This document shows, piece after piece, positions 8,831 to 17,241 of a stretch of 55,961 nucleotides of DNA. The position numbers and the translations under genes are program-made. Position 1 is the first letter of the stretch. Each line of letters starts with the position of its first letter. The DNA lies in NCBI GenBank assembly GCA_046349775.1, contig JAXMBS010000036.1, forward strand, positions 1 through 55,961, given 5' to 3'. Below the pieces are notes generated by a model. It was not told where the DNA came from and did not search any database. It saw nothing but the letters and a program-made list of their open reading frames with translations. The stretch is from JAEUIG01 sp046349775 (GTDB taxonomy: Bacteria > Planctomycetota > Planctomycetia > Planctomycetales > Planctomycetaceae).

Positions 8831-9610
8831 TCACTTCTTCTTCCGTCGAATCTGATAGTTCCGCCGACCTTCGTCGTAGTTGAGGTCGATCAGACCCTCG
8901 TCGGCGAAGTATTCCAGCAGATCGGAAAAGCTCTCGAACCCGTAGTACGTCTCATTGAAGCCGGGAAACACGCGGCGGATCGTCTGTTTCAGCAGCGAAC
9001 CCCAGACCGGGTCGTAATCCTGCTCCAGCGACTGCAGGACTTCCATGAGCCGTTCGGCCGCTTCGGTCTTTTTGTCGGCCGGTTTGCCTTTGGCGCCGCC
9101 GGACGATTTCGGGGCAACCGGCACCGCCTTCGCCTTGTCGGCCGCGCGCAGCAGGTCGTCGTAGTAGATGAATTCGTCGCAGTTGGCGATCAGCAGGTCG
9201 GACGTCGAACTCTTCACGCCGCAGCCGATCACCCGCCGGTCGTTTTCCTTGAGCTTCGAGACCAGCGGCGAGAAATCGCTGTCTCCCGAGATCAGCGCGA
9301 AGAAATCGATGTGCTCCTTCGAGTAGCACAGGTCCATGGCGTCGACGACCATGCGGATGTCGGCACTGTTCTTGCCGCTCATCCGCGACTGGGGGATGTC
9401 GATCAGCTCGATGCCGGCCGAATGGAACTCGCGAACCGCGTCGCGGTAGTGACTCCAGTCGCAGTAGGCCCGCTTAAAGACGATGCGGCCTTTCTCGAGC
9501 AGCCGTTTCAGGACGAGTTGGATCTGGAACTTGCCGGCGTGCATATCGCGCACGCCGATGGCGAGGTTCTCGAAGTCGATGAAGACGGCAATCAGTGGTT
9601 CTTCGGCCAT
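8831..9610 (-). CDS. NYN (PIN-like) domain protein with C-terminal OST-HTH/LOTUS-like domain
   Basis: A 259-residue protein. Residues 5-140 form an NYN/DUF88 domain: AVFIDFENL (D12), IPQSRMSGKNSADIRMVVDA and FALISGDSDFSPLV supply the acidic metal-site residues of LabA-like nucleases. A Lys/Ala-rich linker (about 160-185) joins a C-terminal 70-residue region (RLMEVLQSLEQDYDPVWGS and ESFSDLLEYFADEG) that looks like an OST-HTH/LOTUS RNA-binding domain. Relatives are thought to act on RNA. The start at 9610 gives the usual short lead before the first strand. An ATTGAC-word repeat lies upstream. Confidence 0.88.
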   Translation of the reverse strand: MAEEPLIAVFIDFENLAIGVRDMHAGKFQIQLVLKRLLEKGRIVFKRAYCDWSHYRDAVREFHSAGIELIDIPQSRMSGKNSADIRMVVDAMDLCYSKEHIDFFALISGDSDFSPLVSKLKENDRRVIGCGVKSSTSDLLIANCDEFIYYDDLLRAADKAKAVPVAPKSSGGAKGKPADKKTEAAERLMEVLQSLEQDYDPVWGSLLKQTIRRVFPGFNETYYGFESFSDLLEYFADEGLIDLNYDEGRRNYQIRRKKK

Positions 9611-9632
9611 GCGGAGTCGAGTGTTGAGAGCT

Positions 9633-9717
9633 GGTGAATGGTCAATTGTGAATAGTTAATTGTTCTGAAGCACCGCATCGCCGTTTTCACAATTGACAAT
9701 TATCAATTGACCATTGG
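9633..9717. repeat. AATTGAC-word inverted repeat
   Basis: AATGGTCAATTGTGAA (9637-9652) is mirrored by TTCACAATTGAC and CAATTGACCATT in the right half (9684-9715). This AT-rich foldback fills the spacer between the hydrolase stop (9718) and the NYN start (9610). The same words occur at 20951-20980 and 38605-38697. Confidence 0.6.
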
Positions 9718-10646
9718 CTACGAAAGGTGCTTTGCAAACCACGCCTTCGTCCGCTGCCACATTTCGTGCGACAGGACGTGTCCGCTGCCGAGTTCGATGT
9801 AGGACGAGAACTTGTCCTCGGCATGCATCGAAGCGTACGCCTGCTCGATCACTTTCAGCCCGGCCCGGACTTCATCGATCGGACTGCCGTGATCGGTCTC
9901 GCCGAAATTGAGATGCAGGGCACGCGGGGCGATGAGTGCTGCGATGTCCGGTGTGTCGCCGTACTGGAAGATCCCCGGAACAAAGTTCGGGAAACAGTGC
10001 AGCATGTGCTCGCGATGGATCGCCTTGTATGTCGGCAGGCAGCAGTTGCCGACCAGGCACTTGAGCCTCGGCTCCCACGGCCCGACGAGCCACGTATGCG
10101 TCGAACCCATCGAGTGCCCGTAGCAGCCAATGTTGTCTGCGCGGACTTCCGGCAGGCTCACGAGAAAATCCACCGCCCGCCGCATGTCGAGAATGTTCTT
10201 CCACGCCATGCACTTGCCGGCCACGGTATAGCGGAGGAACTCGAACCGCTCGTAGTTCCCGGCCTTCTGCTTCGCGGTCGGATCCTGCCGTTCCTCAAAG
10301 CATAGCGCATCCGGGCAGAGCACGACGTACCCTTCGCGGGCGAGTGCCGCCCCGGTGTGATGCATCAGGTTACCGGCCAGTCCCGCTGGCTCTGTCTTGC
10401 CGAGGTGCCACTCGCCGTTGTGCTGATGCCAGACCGCAATCGCTGCGGCCGGGTTCGCGGCCGTCACGCCGTTTCGGGACCAGCAGCAGCAGCGGGTCCT
10501 CACGGCTCCGCCTCGTAGGTCAGCGTGCGAATCTCAAAGCCGTCGGCCGGCGTCGTCTTGGAGACCTTGACGTTCAACGGGCAGGGCGCGGGCCAGTCCC
10601 CCCCGAGGCACTGCAGCAGTCGGTCGCGAAAGTCAGCGGCAGCCAT
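9718..10646 (-). pseudogene. Alpha/beta hydrolase (dienelactone-hydrolase/acetyl-xylan-esterase-like), frameshifted near 10490
   Basis: The main part (9718 to about 10480) has the nucleophile elbow GCYGHSMGS, an acid-bearing ETDHGSP and the late His in GSGHVLSHE, a complete catalytic triad pattern. The natural N-terminus lies in another frame: it starts at ATG 10646 (MAAADFRDRLLQCL), runs to ...TLTYEAEP and stops. A DPLLLLVP stretch in the third frame then links to NGVTAANPAAAIAVWHQHN. Two single-base indels near 10475-10500 explain this. The whole would be about 309 residues. The substrate is unknown; relatives cleave ester bonds. It diverges from scpA across a large inverted repeat. Confidence 0.75.
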
Positions 10647-10653
10647 GCGGGGG

Positions 10654-10659
10654 ATTGTA
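10654..10659 (-). promoter_or_regulatory. TACAAT -10-like box close to a start codon
   Basis: On the minus strand TACAAT lies only 7 nt before the ATG at 10646. If used, transcription would begin at about the start codon, giving a nearly leaderless mRNA. No good -35 match was found. Similar boxes lie at 37398, 38735 and 39501. Confidence 0.25.
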
Positions 10660-10662
10660 GCG

Positions 10663-10778
10663 AGAGGAGGGGCAGAGGAGCAGAGGAGCAAAGGAGTAAA
10701 GGGGATTAGCGCAGTAACAGGGTAGGCGCTTACGCGCCCCCCTCTGCTCCTTTGCTCCTCTGCTCCTTTGCTCCTCTG
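10663..10778. repeat. GAGGAGCAAAG inverted repeat in a divergent intergenic region
   Basis: The left arm (10663-10704) is built of AGGAGCAGAGGAGCAAAGGA words and the right arm (10737-10778) of the reverse words CTCTGCTCCTTTGCTCC. The foldback occupies most of the space between the divergent hydrolase (ATG 10646) and scpA (ATG 10814). Each gene therefore has a C/T-rich, G-poor leader on its own coding strand. Confidence 0.7.
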
Positions 10779-10813
10779 TTATCATGCTGCCATCACAAAG
10801 CACGGAAGCTCCC

Positions 10814-11571
10814 ATGGACCAGCCCGCCTACCGCATTCAGCTCGACCTCTACGAGGAGTCCGCTTGATCTGCTGCTCTACCTCGTGCGGCGGGCGGAGGT
10901 TGACATCCGCGACCTGCCGTTGGCGAGGTCACGAACCAGTTCCGCAGCTTCCTGGAACTGCTCCAGGTCATCGACCTCGACGAGATCGGCGAGTTCGTCC
11001 TGATGGCCAGCACTCTGACCGAAATCAAAAGCCGCGAAGTCCTACCTCAGATTGCCGACACGGAGCAGCCGGCCGAGGAAGAGCGTCCGCTCGACGCCGA
11101 GAACCCCCGCAGCGAACTGATCCATCGCCTGCTGGAGCACAAGAAATTCCGCGACGCCGCCAGCAGCTCGAAGAGCCGGGCCGCCCCAGTGGCAGGAGCG
11201 CTCACCCGCGACTCTCCGACGACCGCCCGACCGCCGGCAAGGACCACGCCGCCGATCGCATCAAGGACGTCGAGCTCTGGGACCTCATCGGCGCCCTCGG
11301 CCGCGTCTCGAGCGCAAGGACGCCGAGGCCGAAACCCGCATCCGCTACGACGAAACGCCGATCCGCGTCTACGTCGAGCGGATCGGCGCCCTGATCCGCG
11401 AGCAGCCCGGCTGCCGTTTTCCTCGCTCCTCGAACCGGAGTCGCAGCGCAGCAAGGTCGTCGGCATGTTCCTCGCGATCCTGGAACTGCTGCGACACCAC
11501 AGCTTTCGCGCCCGGTGCAAGCGGCGGACTTTGGCGAGATCACGCTCTATCCGCCGGAAGCCGTGTCGTAA
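10814..11571 (+). pseudogene. scpA: Segregation and condensation protein A, split by several frameshifts
   Basis: ScpA is the kleisin that bridges Smc heads in the condensin complex. The reading starts at ATG 10814 (MDQPAYRIQLDLYE); an extra base then breaks the frame before PLDLLLYLVRRAEVDIRDLP. The next parts, FRSFLELLQVIDLDEIGEF and LMASTLTEIKSREVLPQ (from 11003), are the kleisin N-terminal domain. Further switches pass through DRIKDVELWDLIGALGRV to the winged-helix end DFGEITLYPPEAVS at 11571. At least four or five indels are needed, yet all the domains are present. Loss of scpA would be costly, so sequence error should be suspected. No scpB lies nearby. Confidence 0.8.
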
Positions 11572-11730
11572 TTGTAAATTCGCCGCCTCGCCACAGCTCG
11601 CGATTTTCTAATTGATCAACTAAAACTGGATCGACGTGCAGACAAACTCTCCATTTGGTCCGACGGAGGTATCGCATCCGAGAAATATGCGAAGACTGCA
11701 TCCCGGCATGTCAGACCGCGAGTTCAATTA

Positions 11731-13981
11731 CTATTCGTGTTGATACCTCCGCAGCAATTTCTCCATTTCGTCGGCATTCTTCGAGCCGGCCGATCGGCAG
11801 TCATCGAGGGGCGTCGCACCGTCGTTGTCGGCCGCGTCCACCTGCGCGCCATGTTCGAGCAGGAGCGACGCAATGTGCACATTCGCGAGTCGCGCCGCTT
11901 CATGCAAAGGCGTGGCACCGCGTTCGTCGCGGGCATTGACATCCGCACCGGCGTCAATCAGCAGCTTCGCGATGTCGACTCTGCCCCAGAATGCTGCGCA
12001 GTGCAGACCGGTTTCCTCAATGCTGCCAGTCATTTGGCTTTGATTACGAATCTCGATGTCGCCACCGGCCCCGATCAGGCGGAGACGATGCCGCTGTAAT
12101 TCATTGTGACTGCCTTATGTAGTGCAGGATATCCGTCCGCTCCGCGAGTATTGGCTGTCGACGGATCTGCTTGCAGCAGACGCGCGACCTCGGCTTCGTC
12201 ACCGAGCGCGACTGCCGTGAACAGGTCCAACTTGGCACCGTGAGCCACCAGTTCGTTCACAATCTTGCGGGTGGTCTCATTCTGCTCTTTCAGGGATTCG
12301 GATGAATGGATTGAGCGGCCAATTGGAGAGCTGTCGATGCAAATTGGACTCTTCGGATTTGCGCTTCGTGTTCCAGCAGGGCAGTAATCAGGTCCGGTCG
12401 CTGACTATTTGCAGAACCGGAAAGCCAATTGCACTGCGCAGCAAATCCCAGGCAGCGGTCGAGAGTATTCTGGCGCAGCTCAGCGTCTCCCTCTCGGAAT
12501 CTTGGATGATTCAGGATTGCCCGAGCATTGCCAGCTTTCCCCAAATATGCTGCCACATCGAGTGCCGATTGCGTTCCGACTTTTTCACCGAGCGAACGCG
12601 GCATCGCAAAAACACGTCGACGCCGCTGTCGATCAACAGCGTCAGAGTCTCCGGAACACCGTCTTCTGCCGCATAGTGGAGGGCCGTTGCGTCATCGCCA
12701 TTTATCCAGGTACCGGTGGAACCTTGCCCAGAGTAGTTCGCGTTTGCAGATCGGCATACATTCTCAATCAACAGCCGCACGACGTCAAGGAATGCCAGTG
12801 CATCCTTGATGATGGGATAGCCGTTACCCTGGTCAAATGCATTGACGTCAACGTGGTGCTCTTCAATCAAATAGCGGCAGATATCCGTCTGGCCCAGTGA
12901 AGCGGCAAGTCGTAGCGGATTCTCTTCATAGAAGCCATCAGTTCGTACGGCAGTGCGATCGAACCTGGCTTTGACCTGATTCAGGTCGCCCAGCCAGATC
13001 GCGGTCCGCACGTCGTAATCGGCACCTGCATCGCGGTAGAGCTGCACGATCGTGCGCCATTTCTGCCGATCCGCATCGTTTCGCGCTTCAGCCAAGTTTG
13101 CTGCGGCCTCCTGCAGCGGTGTCCTGCCCAGCGCCTGCTCCGCGAGATTGAGATCGGGATGTCGCGTGAGGATCAGTTTTTGATCTCGACGTCGGCTCCA
13201 CGGAGCGCGCCATCGACGTCAGCGCCATGCTCAACGAGCCACTTGACTGCCGCGAGGTTGTGATAGGCAACTGCGACATTCAATTGGCTGTCACGGGCGC
13301 GCCGCAGCCAAGACGGATCCTCCTCCATAAGCGCGATCGCCCGTTTAGTGAAGCCAAACGCGATGTAGTCGCTCGGCGAATCAAGGCGATTGGCAGTAAA
13401 TCGTGTCCGATACGCTTCGCTTTCAACTGTTCCCTTCCAAATTTGAGTCCCGCCAGTCGCGGTCCCGCCGCTCGATTCAAAGACTGCAGTGATGAGGTAT
13501 TGGTCGTTCGTATTTGGGTCGGGCAGAAGTTGCAACGGTGGGTCGCCTTGGGTAAACGCACTCAGGTCAAAGTGCATCGCGAACGATTCGCGTGGTGCGA
13601 GTTCCAAGGCCTCGGTCGGAGGATCATCAAATGCGGTTCGCTCTTCATTGTTGTCAGGTCACCCTCAACTACGTGTTGTTCGCCGGTACGCGCATTCTTG
13701 AAGCGAATCCGACGGCGAGGACTGGTCGGCCCCTGGACTTCTTCGGATTGCGGGTATTAACGAACATGTTATCGCCAGCTCGACCGTCGGCCACGCCAAC
13801 GGTTGGCCTCCAAGTTCAACGGCACGACCAGATCGTCGAACTCGGGTTTCGTCTTGAGGATCGATCCGGTGACATCAAAGTTCGCGCCTGTTGGCGGTCG
13901 CCGGCGTGAACAAGAACCTGTTGCTCCATTTCGCCCCGTCTGTTGATTCCTGACGATCCGGCGGCGGCGTGTGGCAGGCAT
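11731..13981 (-). pseudogene. Ankyrin-repeat protein, broken into about six frames
   Basis: Successive minus-strand frames carry pieces of one protein. First come a beta-rich N-terminal part with LAPRESFAMHFDLSAFTQG and FESSGGTATGGTQIWKGTV (13173-13607), then ankyrin repeats: NLAAVKWLVEHGADVDGA; NPLRLAASLGQTDICRYLIE; ATALHYAAEDGVPETLTLLI; QSALDVAAYLGKAGNARAI (12290-12604); HKAVTMNYSGIV; and TGLHCAAFWGRVDIAKLLI plus TPLHEAARLANVHIASLLLE (11731-12033). Breaks lie near 13170, 12600, 12270 and 12050. The N-terminal boundary is uncertain; an ATG at 13981 opens with an MPATRRRRIVR leader shared with ORFs near 27 kb. It is probably a protein-binding scaffold of unknown partner. Confidence 0.7.
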
Positions 13982-14079
13982 TGTGATAGTGTAGCATCCT
14001 GCGTAATGCCGGCCGTCATTACGAACGAGTTGCGGACGATGGAGCGGCTATTGACGGAAGTGACAAAGGCATGCGTAGC

Positions 14080-14603
14080 ATGACCGACGAACTTCAGAAG
14101 CCGAAACGCAAGCGCCGTCGTTGGCTGCTCGCATCGTTTCCACAGCGACTGCCTTGGTCCTCTACTTCGCATGGCTGAACTACTCCTGGCTTGATCCCCG
14201 ATTCGTCGGGGCGTGGCGAGTGACCAGCCCGAAGTGGGACAGCGAGTCCATTTGGGTTCTGCATTCCGACGGCAAAGGGATGCGATTGCAGCGCGATTCG
14301 ACTGGACAGTGGTTTCAAAGCGGCTACGACTGGCATTGGTCGATCAGTCGCGACGGCTTCCTATTCGAGAATATCCCTAGCAAGAAGTCGCAGCTTAAGA
14401 GCTATGTGATGTCGCTAGGCGGGATATTGACGAGTAAGGGCAAGTTGGCTCCGCTCCGCTTCGTTAGCAACAGGCGCGAAGAAATCTTGAGTGTCGATGA
14501 GACGTCGATCCGGCTCGTTGTTCGCCAGGAGGGTATCTGGAGGCCCACCGAACTGACTCTCGAACGACTTGATGAAGCGGATGTTCCCGTCGCCCGTCCG
14601 TGA
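14080..14603 (+). CDS. Small hypothetical membrane-anchored protein, one frameshift near 14130
   Basis: An uninterrupted frame covers 14121-14603, but the natural N-terminus is probably ATG 14080 in another frame (TDELQKPKRKRRRWLLAS). After a one-base shift this leads into the hydrophobic segment TATALVLYFAWLNYSW. The soluble part follows: FVGAWRVTSPKWDSESIWVL, SDGKGMRLQRDSTGQW and DWHWSISRDGF look like strands of a small beta-sandwich or lipocalin-like fold. A basic stretch plus one membrane helix suggests an inner-membrane anchor with the beta domain outside the cytosol. The family was not recognised. It resembles the layout of the small proteins at 27-28 kb. Confidence 0.55.
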
Positions 14604-14740
14604 GATTGGCTAGAGCCTATGGGAACGGGCAGATGCTGGCGGAGTGTCATGGCGAACGCGGCCGACGCCGAAGGCGTCACATCCGACAACCGGTGGCTGA
14701 GCGAAGCGACGCCACCGGTCACGATCACCAGCGGAACCGT

Positions 14741-14916
14741 GCATCCCGAAGGGATGCCATCCAGCTTATTGGGATTGTGGCACAACCGGGCGTTCCACCT
14801 ACCAGCACGAATATCGGATGGCATCCCTCCGGGATGCGTCAGCGTGAGGATGCGAACCCCGGGTGCGCTCGCTTCGCTCGCGACCCGGGGCTACAGGCTG
14901 AGACCCCTGCGGGGTC
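14741..14916. repeat. Cluster of three palindromic REP-like units
   Basis: GCATCCCGAAGGGATGCC (from 14741) and GGATGGCATCCCTCCGGGATGC (14816-14837, cut here by its TCCG loop) are each hairpins and are also inverted relative to one another. A longer hairpin follows at 14857-14890 (CCCCGGGT...ACCCGGGG with GCTCGCTTCGCTCGC inside), then GACCCC/GGGGTC at 14902-14916. The unit lies between two plus-strand genes. It shows the structure of dispersed extragenic palindromes; no transposase is nearby. Confidence 0.7.
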
Positions 14917-14960
14917 AATCGTCCCACAGCTGCGAGCCACTCACCGGCCACTGCCGTCCA

Positions 14961-14996
14961 ACAAGCACCAAACGACCAAACACCAAACCACCAGGA
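14961..14996 (+). repeat. CACCAAAC word repeat
   Basis: The tract reads AACAAGCACCAAACGACC followed by AAACACCAAACCACC, an A/C-only style low-complexity word array on the strand of the next gene (15194). Related words occur at 37326-37346 and, reversed, at 2941-2975 and 37138-37176. Confidence 0.45.
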
Positions 14997-15193
14997 ACCT
15001 CCTTCACAACTCCGCTGGGCGCCGCCATTTCCGCAAACTCTCCCGCCTAACACCGACCTGCCGAAAATTCTCTGCAATTCTTGCAAAGCGCACTCCGACC
15101 TCGGCGAATAACCCCTCAACACGGTGACCGTTCTGCGTTGGTCGCAGCTCCTTCGGTCACGGGCAGCAGCGACTCTTTTGAGGGAGTGAGGAC

Positions 15194-16003
15194 ATGATCA
15201 AGAAAGTGGCATTGGGTTCGGTAGCGCTGGCCACGCTCGGAACGTTCGTCTTCGGCCGTGACGCCTACAGCTATCTGTGCACCGGAGTGCAGACCGTCCG
15301 CGACACCGTTCGCGGCGAAGTGCCGGTCGAGTTTGAAATCGAGCGGGCCCGCCGCGAGGTCGTGCAGCTCGTCCCGGAAATCCGCAAGTCGATGCATGTC
15401 ATCGCCCGCGAGCAGGTGGAAGTCGAGCACCTGACGGAAACCATCGCCCGCCGCGAACGCGAGCTGGAGCATCAGGAAGAATCGATCCTGGCCCTGAGCG
15501 CGAAGCTGAAGACCGGTGAGAACCGGTTCGTCGTCGCCGGCCGCACGTACAACGAAAGCGAAGTCCAGCGCGACCTCGCCGAGCGGTTCAATCGGTTCAA
15601 GACGGCCGAAGGCGCTCTGAAGGCGGATCAGGAAACCCGCGCCGCCCGTGAGCACGCCCTCCAGGCCCATCGCGACGCCCTCGAAGGCATGCTCTCGCAG
15701 CGGAAGAACCTCGAAGTCGAGCTCGATCGCCTGGACGCCCGCGTCCGCACGATCGCCGCCCGCAAGACGATCAGCGACATCAATATCGACGAGTCGCAGC
15801 TCGCCCACTGCAAGTCGCTCATCCGCAACATCGACAGCAAGCTCGACGTTGAGGAGAAGCTCCTGGATGCCGACGCGAACTTCGCCGGCCTGATTCCTGT
15901 CGAAGAAGAGGCCGCTGTTCCCGAGGACCTGATGCAGCAGGTGGACTCGTACTTCCAGGGCCGCGAGCCGGCCGAAACGCCGGTGGCGTCGGACGCACTC
16001 TAA
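15194..16003 (+). CDS. Coiled-coil protein with N-terminal membrane segment, function unknown
   Basis: A 269-residue protein. Residues 4-22 are hydrophobic (VALGSVALATLGTFVFG) and could be a membrane anchor. Residues 45-230 are almost entirely heptad-like, rich in Glu, Arg, Leu and Ala (VEVEHLTETIARRERELEHQ, DALEGMLSQRKNLEVELDRL), predicting a long coiled coil. There is no PspA signature strong enough to assign that family, though the shape is similar. The start at 15194 has GAGG about 3 nt upstream. It precedes the FHA and kinase genes on the same strand, so it could be an envelope-stress or scaffold partner of that cluster; this is inference from position. Confidence 0.7.
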   Translation: MIKKVALGSVALATLGTFVFGRDAYSYLCTGVQTVRDTVRGEVPVEFEIERARREVVQLVPEIRKSMHVIAREQVEVEHLTETIARRERELEHQEESILALSAKLKTGENRFVVAGRTYNESEVQRDLAERFNRFKTAEGALKADQETRAAREHALQAHRDALEGMLSQRKNLEVELDRLDARVRTIAARKTISDINIDESQLAHCKSLIRNIDSKLDVEEKLLDADANFAGLIPVEEEAAVPEDLMQQVDSYFQGREPAETPVASDAL

Positions 16004-16082
16004 ACGCCACGCTTCGGAGTGCCGCATTCAGCGTCCCGGGCGCCCCCCCCCCGCGTCCGGGACGCGACTGCGTGTCAAGGAG

Positions 16083-16103
16083 GGCACTCGCTTCGCGAGT
16101 GCC
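16083..16103. repeat. GGCACTCG hairpin
   Basis: GGCACTCG and CGAGTGCC form a perfect 8-bp stem around CTTCG. It lies 80 nt after the coiled-coil gene and lacks a proper T-run, so it may be an extragenic palindrome rather than a terminator. Confidence 0.5.
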
Positions 16104-16156
16104 TTAAGATGGGCAGACTTTGTGCCAGCGTCTCGCGGAGCGCGACGCCTACGTTT

Positions 16157-16194
16157 CCCCGACCTCCGACTTCTGGCCGCCGACCTCTGCTCCC
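16157..16194 (+). repeat. CCGACCTCTG word leader abutting a start codon
   Basis: The tract reads CCCCGACCTCCGACTTCTGG and then CCGCCGACCTCTGCTCCC, ending exactly at the ATG of the FHA gene (16195). Similar CTGACC/CTCTGAC tracts end at or close to the ATGs at 17242, 37460 and 40474. Confidence 0.5.
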
Positions 16195-17160
16195 ATGGGC
16201 AAGCTGCAGGAACTCCTCGCGACTCTGCTCCCCGACGCCTGGGCCGCGTCGATGGAAGCAGAATCGCGCGCCTGGCGGATGCGGTGTCCCTGCGGGGCCG
16301 AGACCTCGATCTGGGACATGGGAGGCGTCCGCTGGAAGGGCGCCGGCTCGCCGCGAAAGATTGGCCGCTGCGGCAAGTGTGGCCGCGAGTTTCTGGGCGC
16401 GATGTATCGCAACGACCTGGCAGTTACCCTGGACGCGCCGCCGAAGCCCGCTCCCGCTCCAATCGCCGACACGATTTCCGATCCTGGCGCCGAACCGACT
16501 CGCGCCGGACAAACGGATCGCGGACACTGTCTGCTGTGGATCGACGGCGTCGGCTGCTGGCAGTTGCACCTCAAGGATCGCCTCTCGATCGGCGGACCGG
16601 GCGGACACAGCCGCACGGAACGCAGTGCGGACTTGAAGCTGCTGGCCGACCTCAGCCGGCTGCATGCGTCGCTGGCCCGGCACGGCGAGGCTTACGTCCT
16701 GGCGGCCGACTCCCCGGCCAGCGTCGCCGGCCGAGCCCTGGCGCAGCCGGTCGTCCTGCGGGACGGCGACGTCATCGGACTGGGAGGAGCGGTCCGATTG
16801 AAATTCCGGCAACCAAGTCCGCTGTCGCTGACGGTTCGTCTGGATTTTGACAGTCCACATCGTCCCGCCCGACGTATTGATGGCGTCCTCCTCCTGGATC
16901 AGGCCTGCGTTTTGGGGCCGGCGGACGATTGCCACGTCGTGTGTGAGGACTGGCAGCGGCGGATCATCATTTTCCGCCGCGACGGCAAACTGTGGTGCAA
17001 ACTCGGGGCGTCCCCCGGCGAAACCTCATCGGAAGAACTGTATGTGAACGGCTGCCGGGCGGCCGATTCCGCCCCGCTTAAGGACGGCACAATCGTTACA
17101 CTGGGCGATGCCCGGTTTCGGATCGAAATGCCATCCAATGAGTCTTTTCAAAGGGCCTGA
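16195..17160 (+). CDS. Zinc-ribbon protein with two FHA-like domains
   Basis: About 321 residues from the ATG at 16195; the frame is open further upstream, but that part lies in repeat DNA. Residues 25-65 hold RMRCPCGAE and GRCGKCGREF, a CxC...CxxC zinc-ribbon pattern. After a Pro-rich linker, residues 125-215 form an FHA-like domain with LSIGG, LSRLHASL (the S-x-x-H of phosphothreonine-binding domains), VLRDGDVIGLGG and LKF. Residues 225-315 repeat the pattern less well: VLGPADDCHVV, RRIIIFRRDGKLWC, LYVNG and LKDGTIVTLGD. FHA domains bind phosphothreonine, and the next gene is a Ser/Thr kinase 81 nt downstream, so it is a plausible substrate or reader of that kinase. Confidence 0.8.
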   Translation: MGKLQELLATLLPDAWAASMEAESRAWRMRCPCGAETSIWDMGGVRWKGAGSPRKIGRCGKCGREFLGAMYRNDLAVTLDAPPKPAPAPIADTISDPGAEPTRAGQTDRGHCLLWIDGVGCWQLHLKDRLSIGGPGGHSRTERSADLKLLADLSRLHASLARHGEAYVLAADSPASVAGRALAQPVVLRDGDVIGLGGAVRLKFRQPSPLSLTVRLDFDSPHRPARRIDGVLLLDQACVLGPADDCHVVCEDWQRRIIIFRRDGKLWCKLGASPGETSSEELYVNGCRAADSAPLKDGTIVTLGDARFRIEMPSNESFQRA

Positions 17161-17196
17161 AAGATGTGAGGTGCGACCGCAGCGTCGTAATTCTGG

Positions 17197-17233
17197 ACTG
17201 CTGACCGCTGACACCTGACTGCTGACCCCCGAC
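17197..17233 (+). repeat. CTGACC/CTGCTGAC word leader
   Basis: The spacer before the kinase gene reads GACTGCTGACCGCTGACACC then TGACTGCTGACCCCCGAC. It is degenerate on the unit CTGACC and ends 8 nt before the ATG at 17242, with no Shine-Dalgarno sequence between. Confidence 0.5.
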
Positions 17234-17241
17234 GGCTTCCC

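Noticed and set aside
8729..9637. Plus-strand open frame of 302 codons opposite the NYN gene
   Set aside because: Mirrors the clear NYN protein on the other strand, typical of high-GC antisense frames.
10663..10778. CRISPR array or simple microsatellite
   Set aside because: No fixed repeat-spacer spacing; the words vary and the two halves are inverted rather than tandem.
11003..11611. A separate 202-residue gene in the scpA region
   Set aside because: Its first third is kleisin sequence and the rest is out-of-frame scpA; it is one piece of the broken gene.
15116..16027. Minus-strand open frame opposite the coiled-coil gene
   Set aside because: The heptad-rich plus-strand protein with a ribosome site is far better supported.
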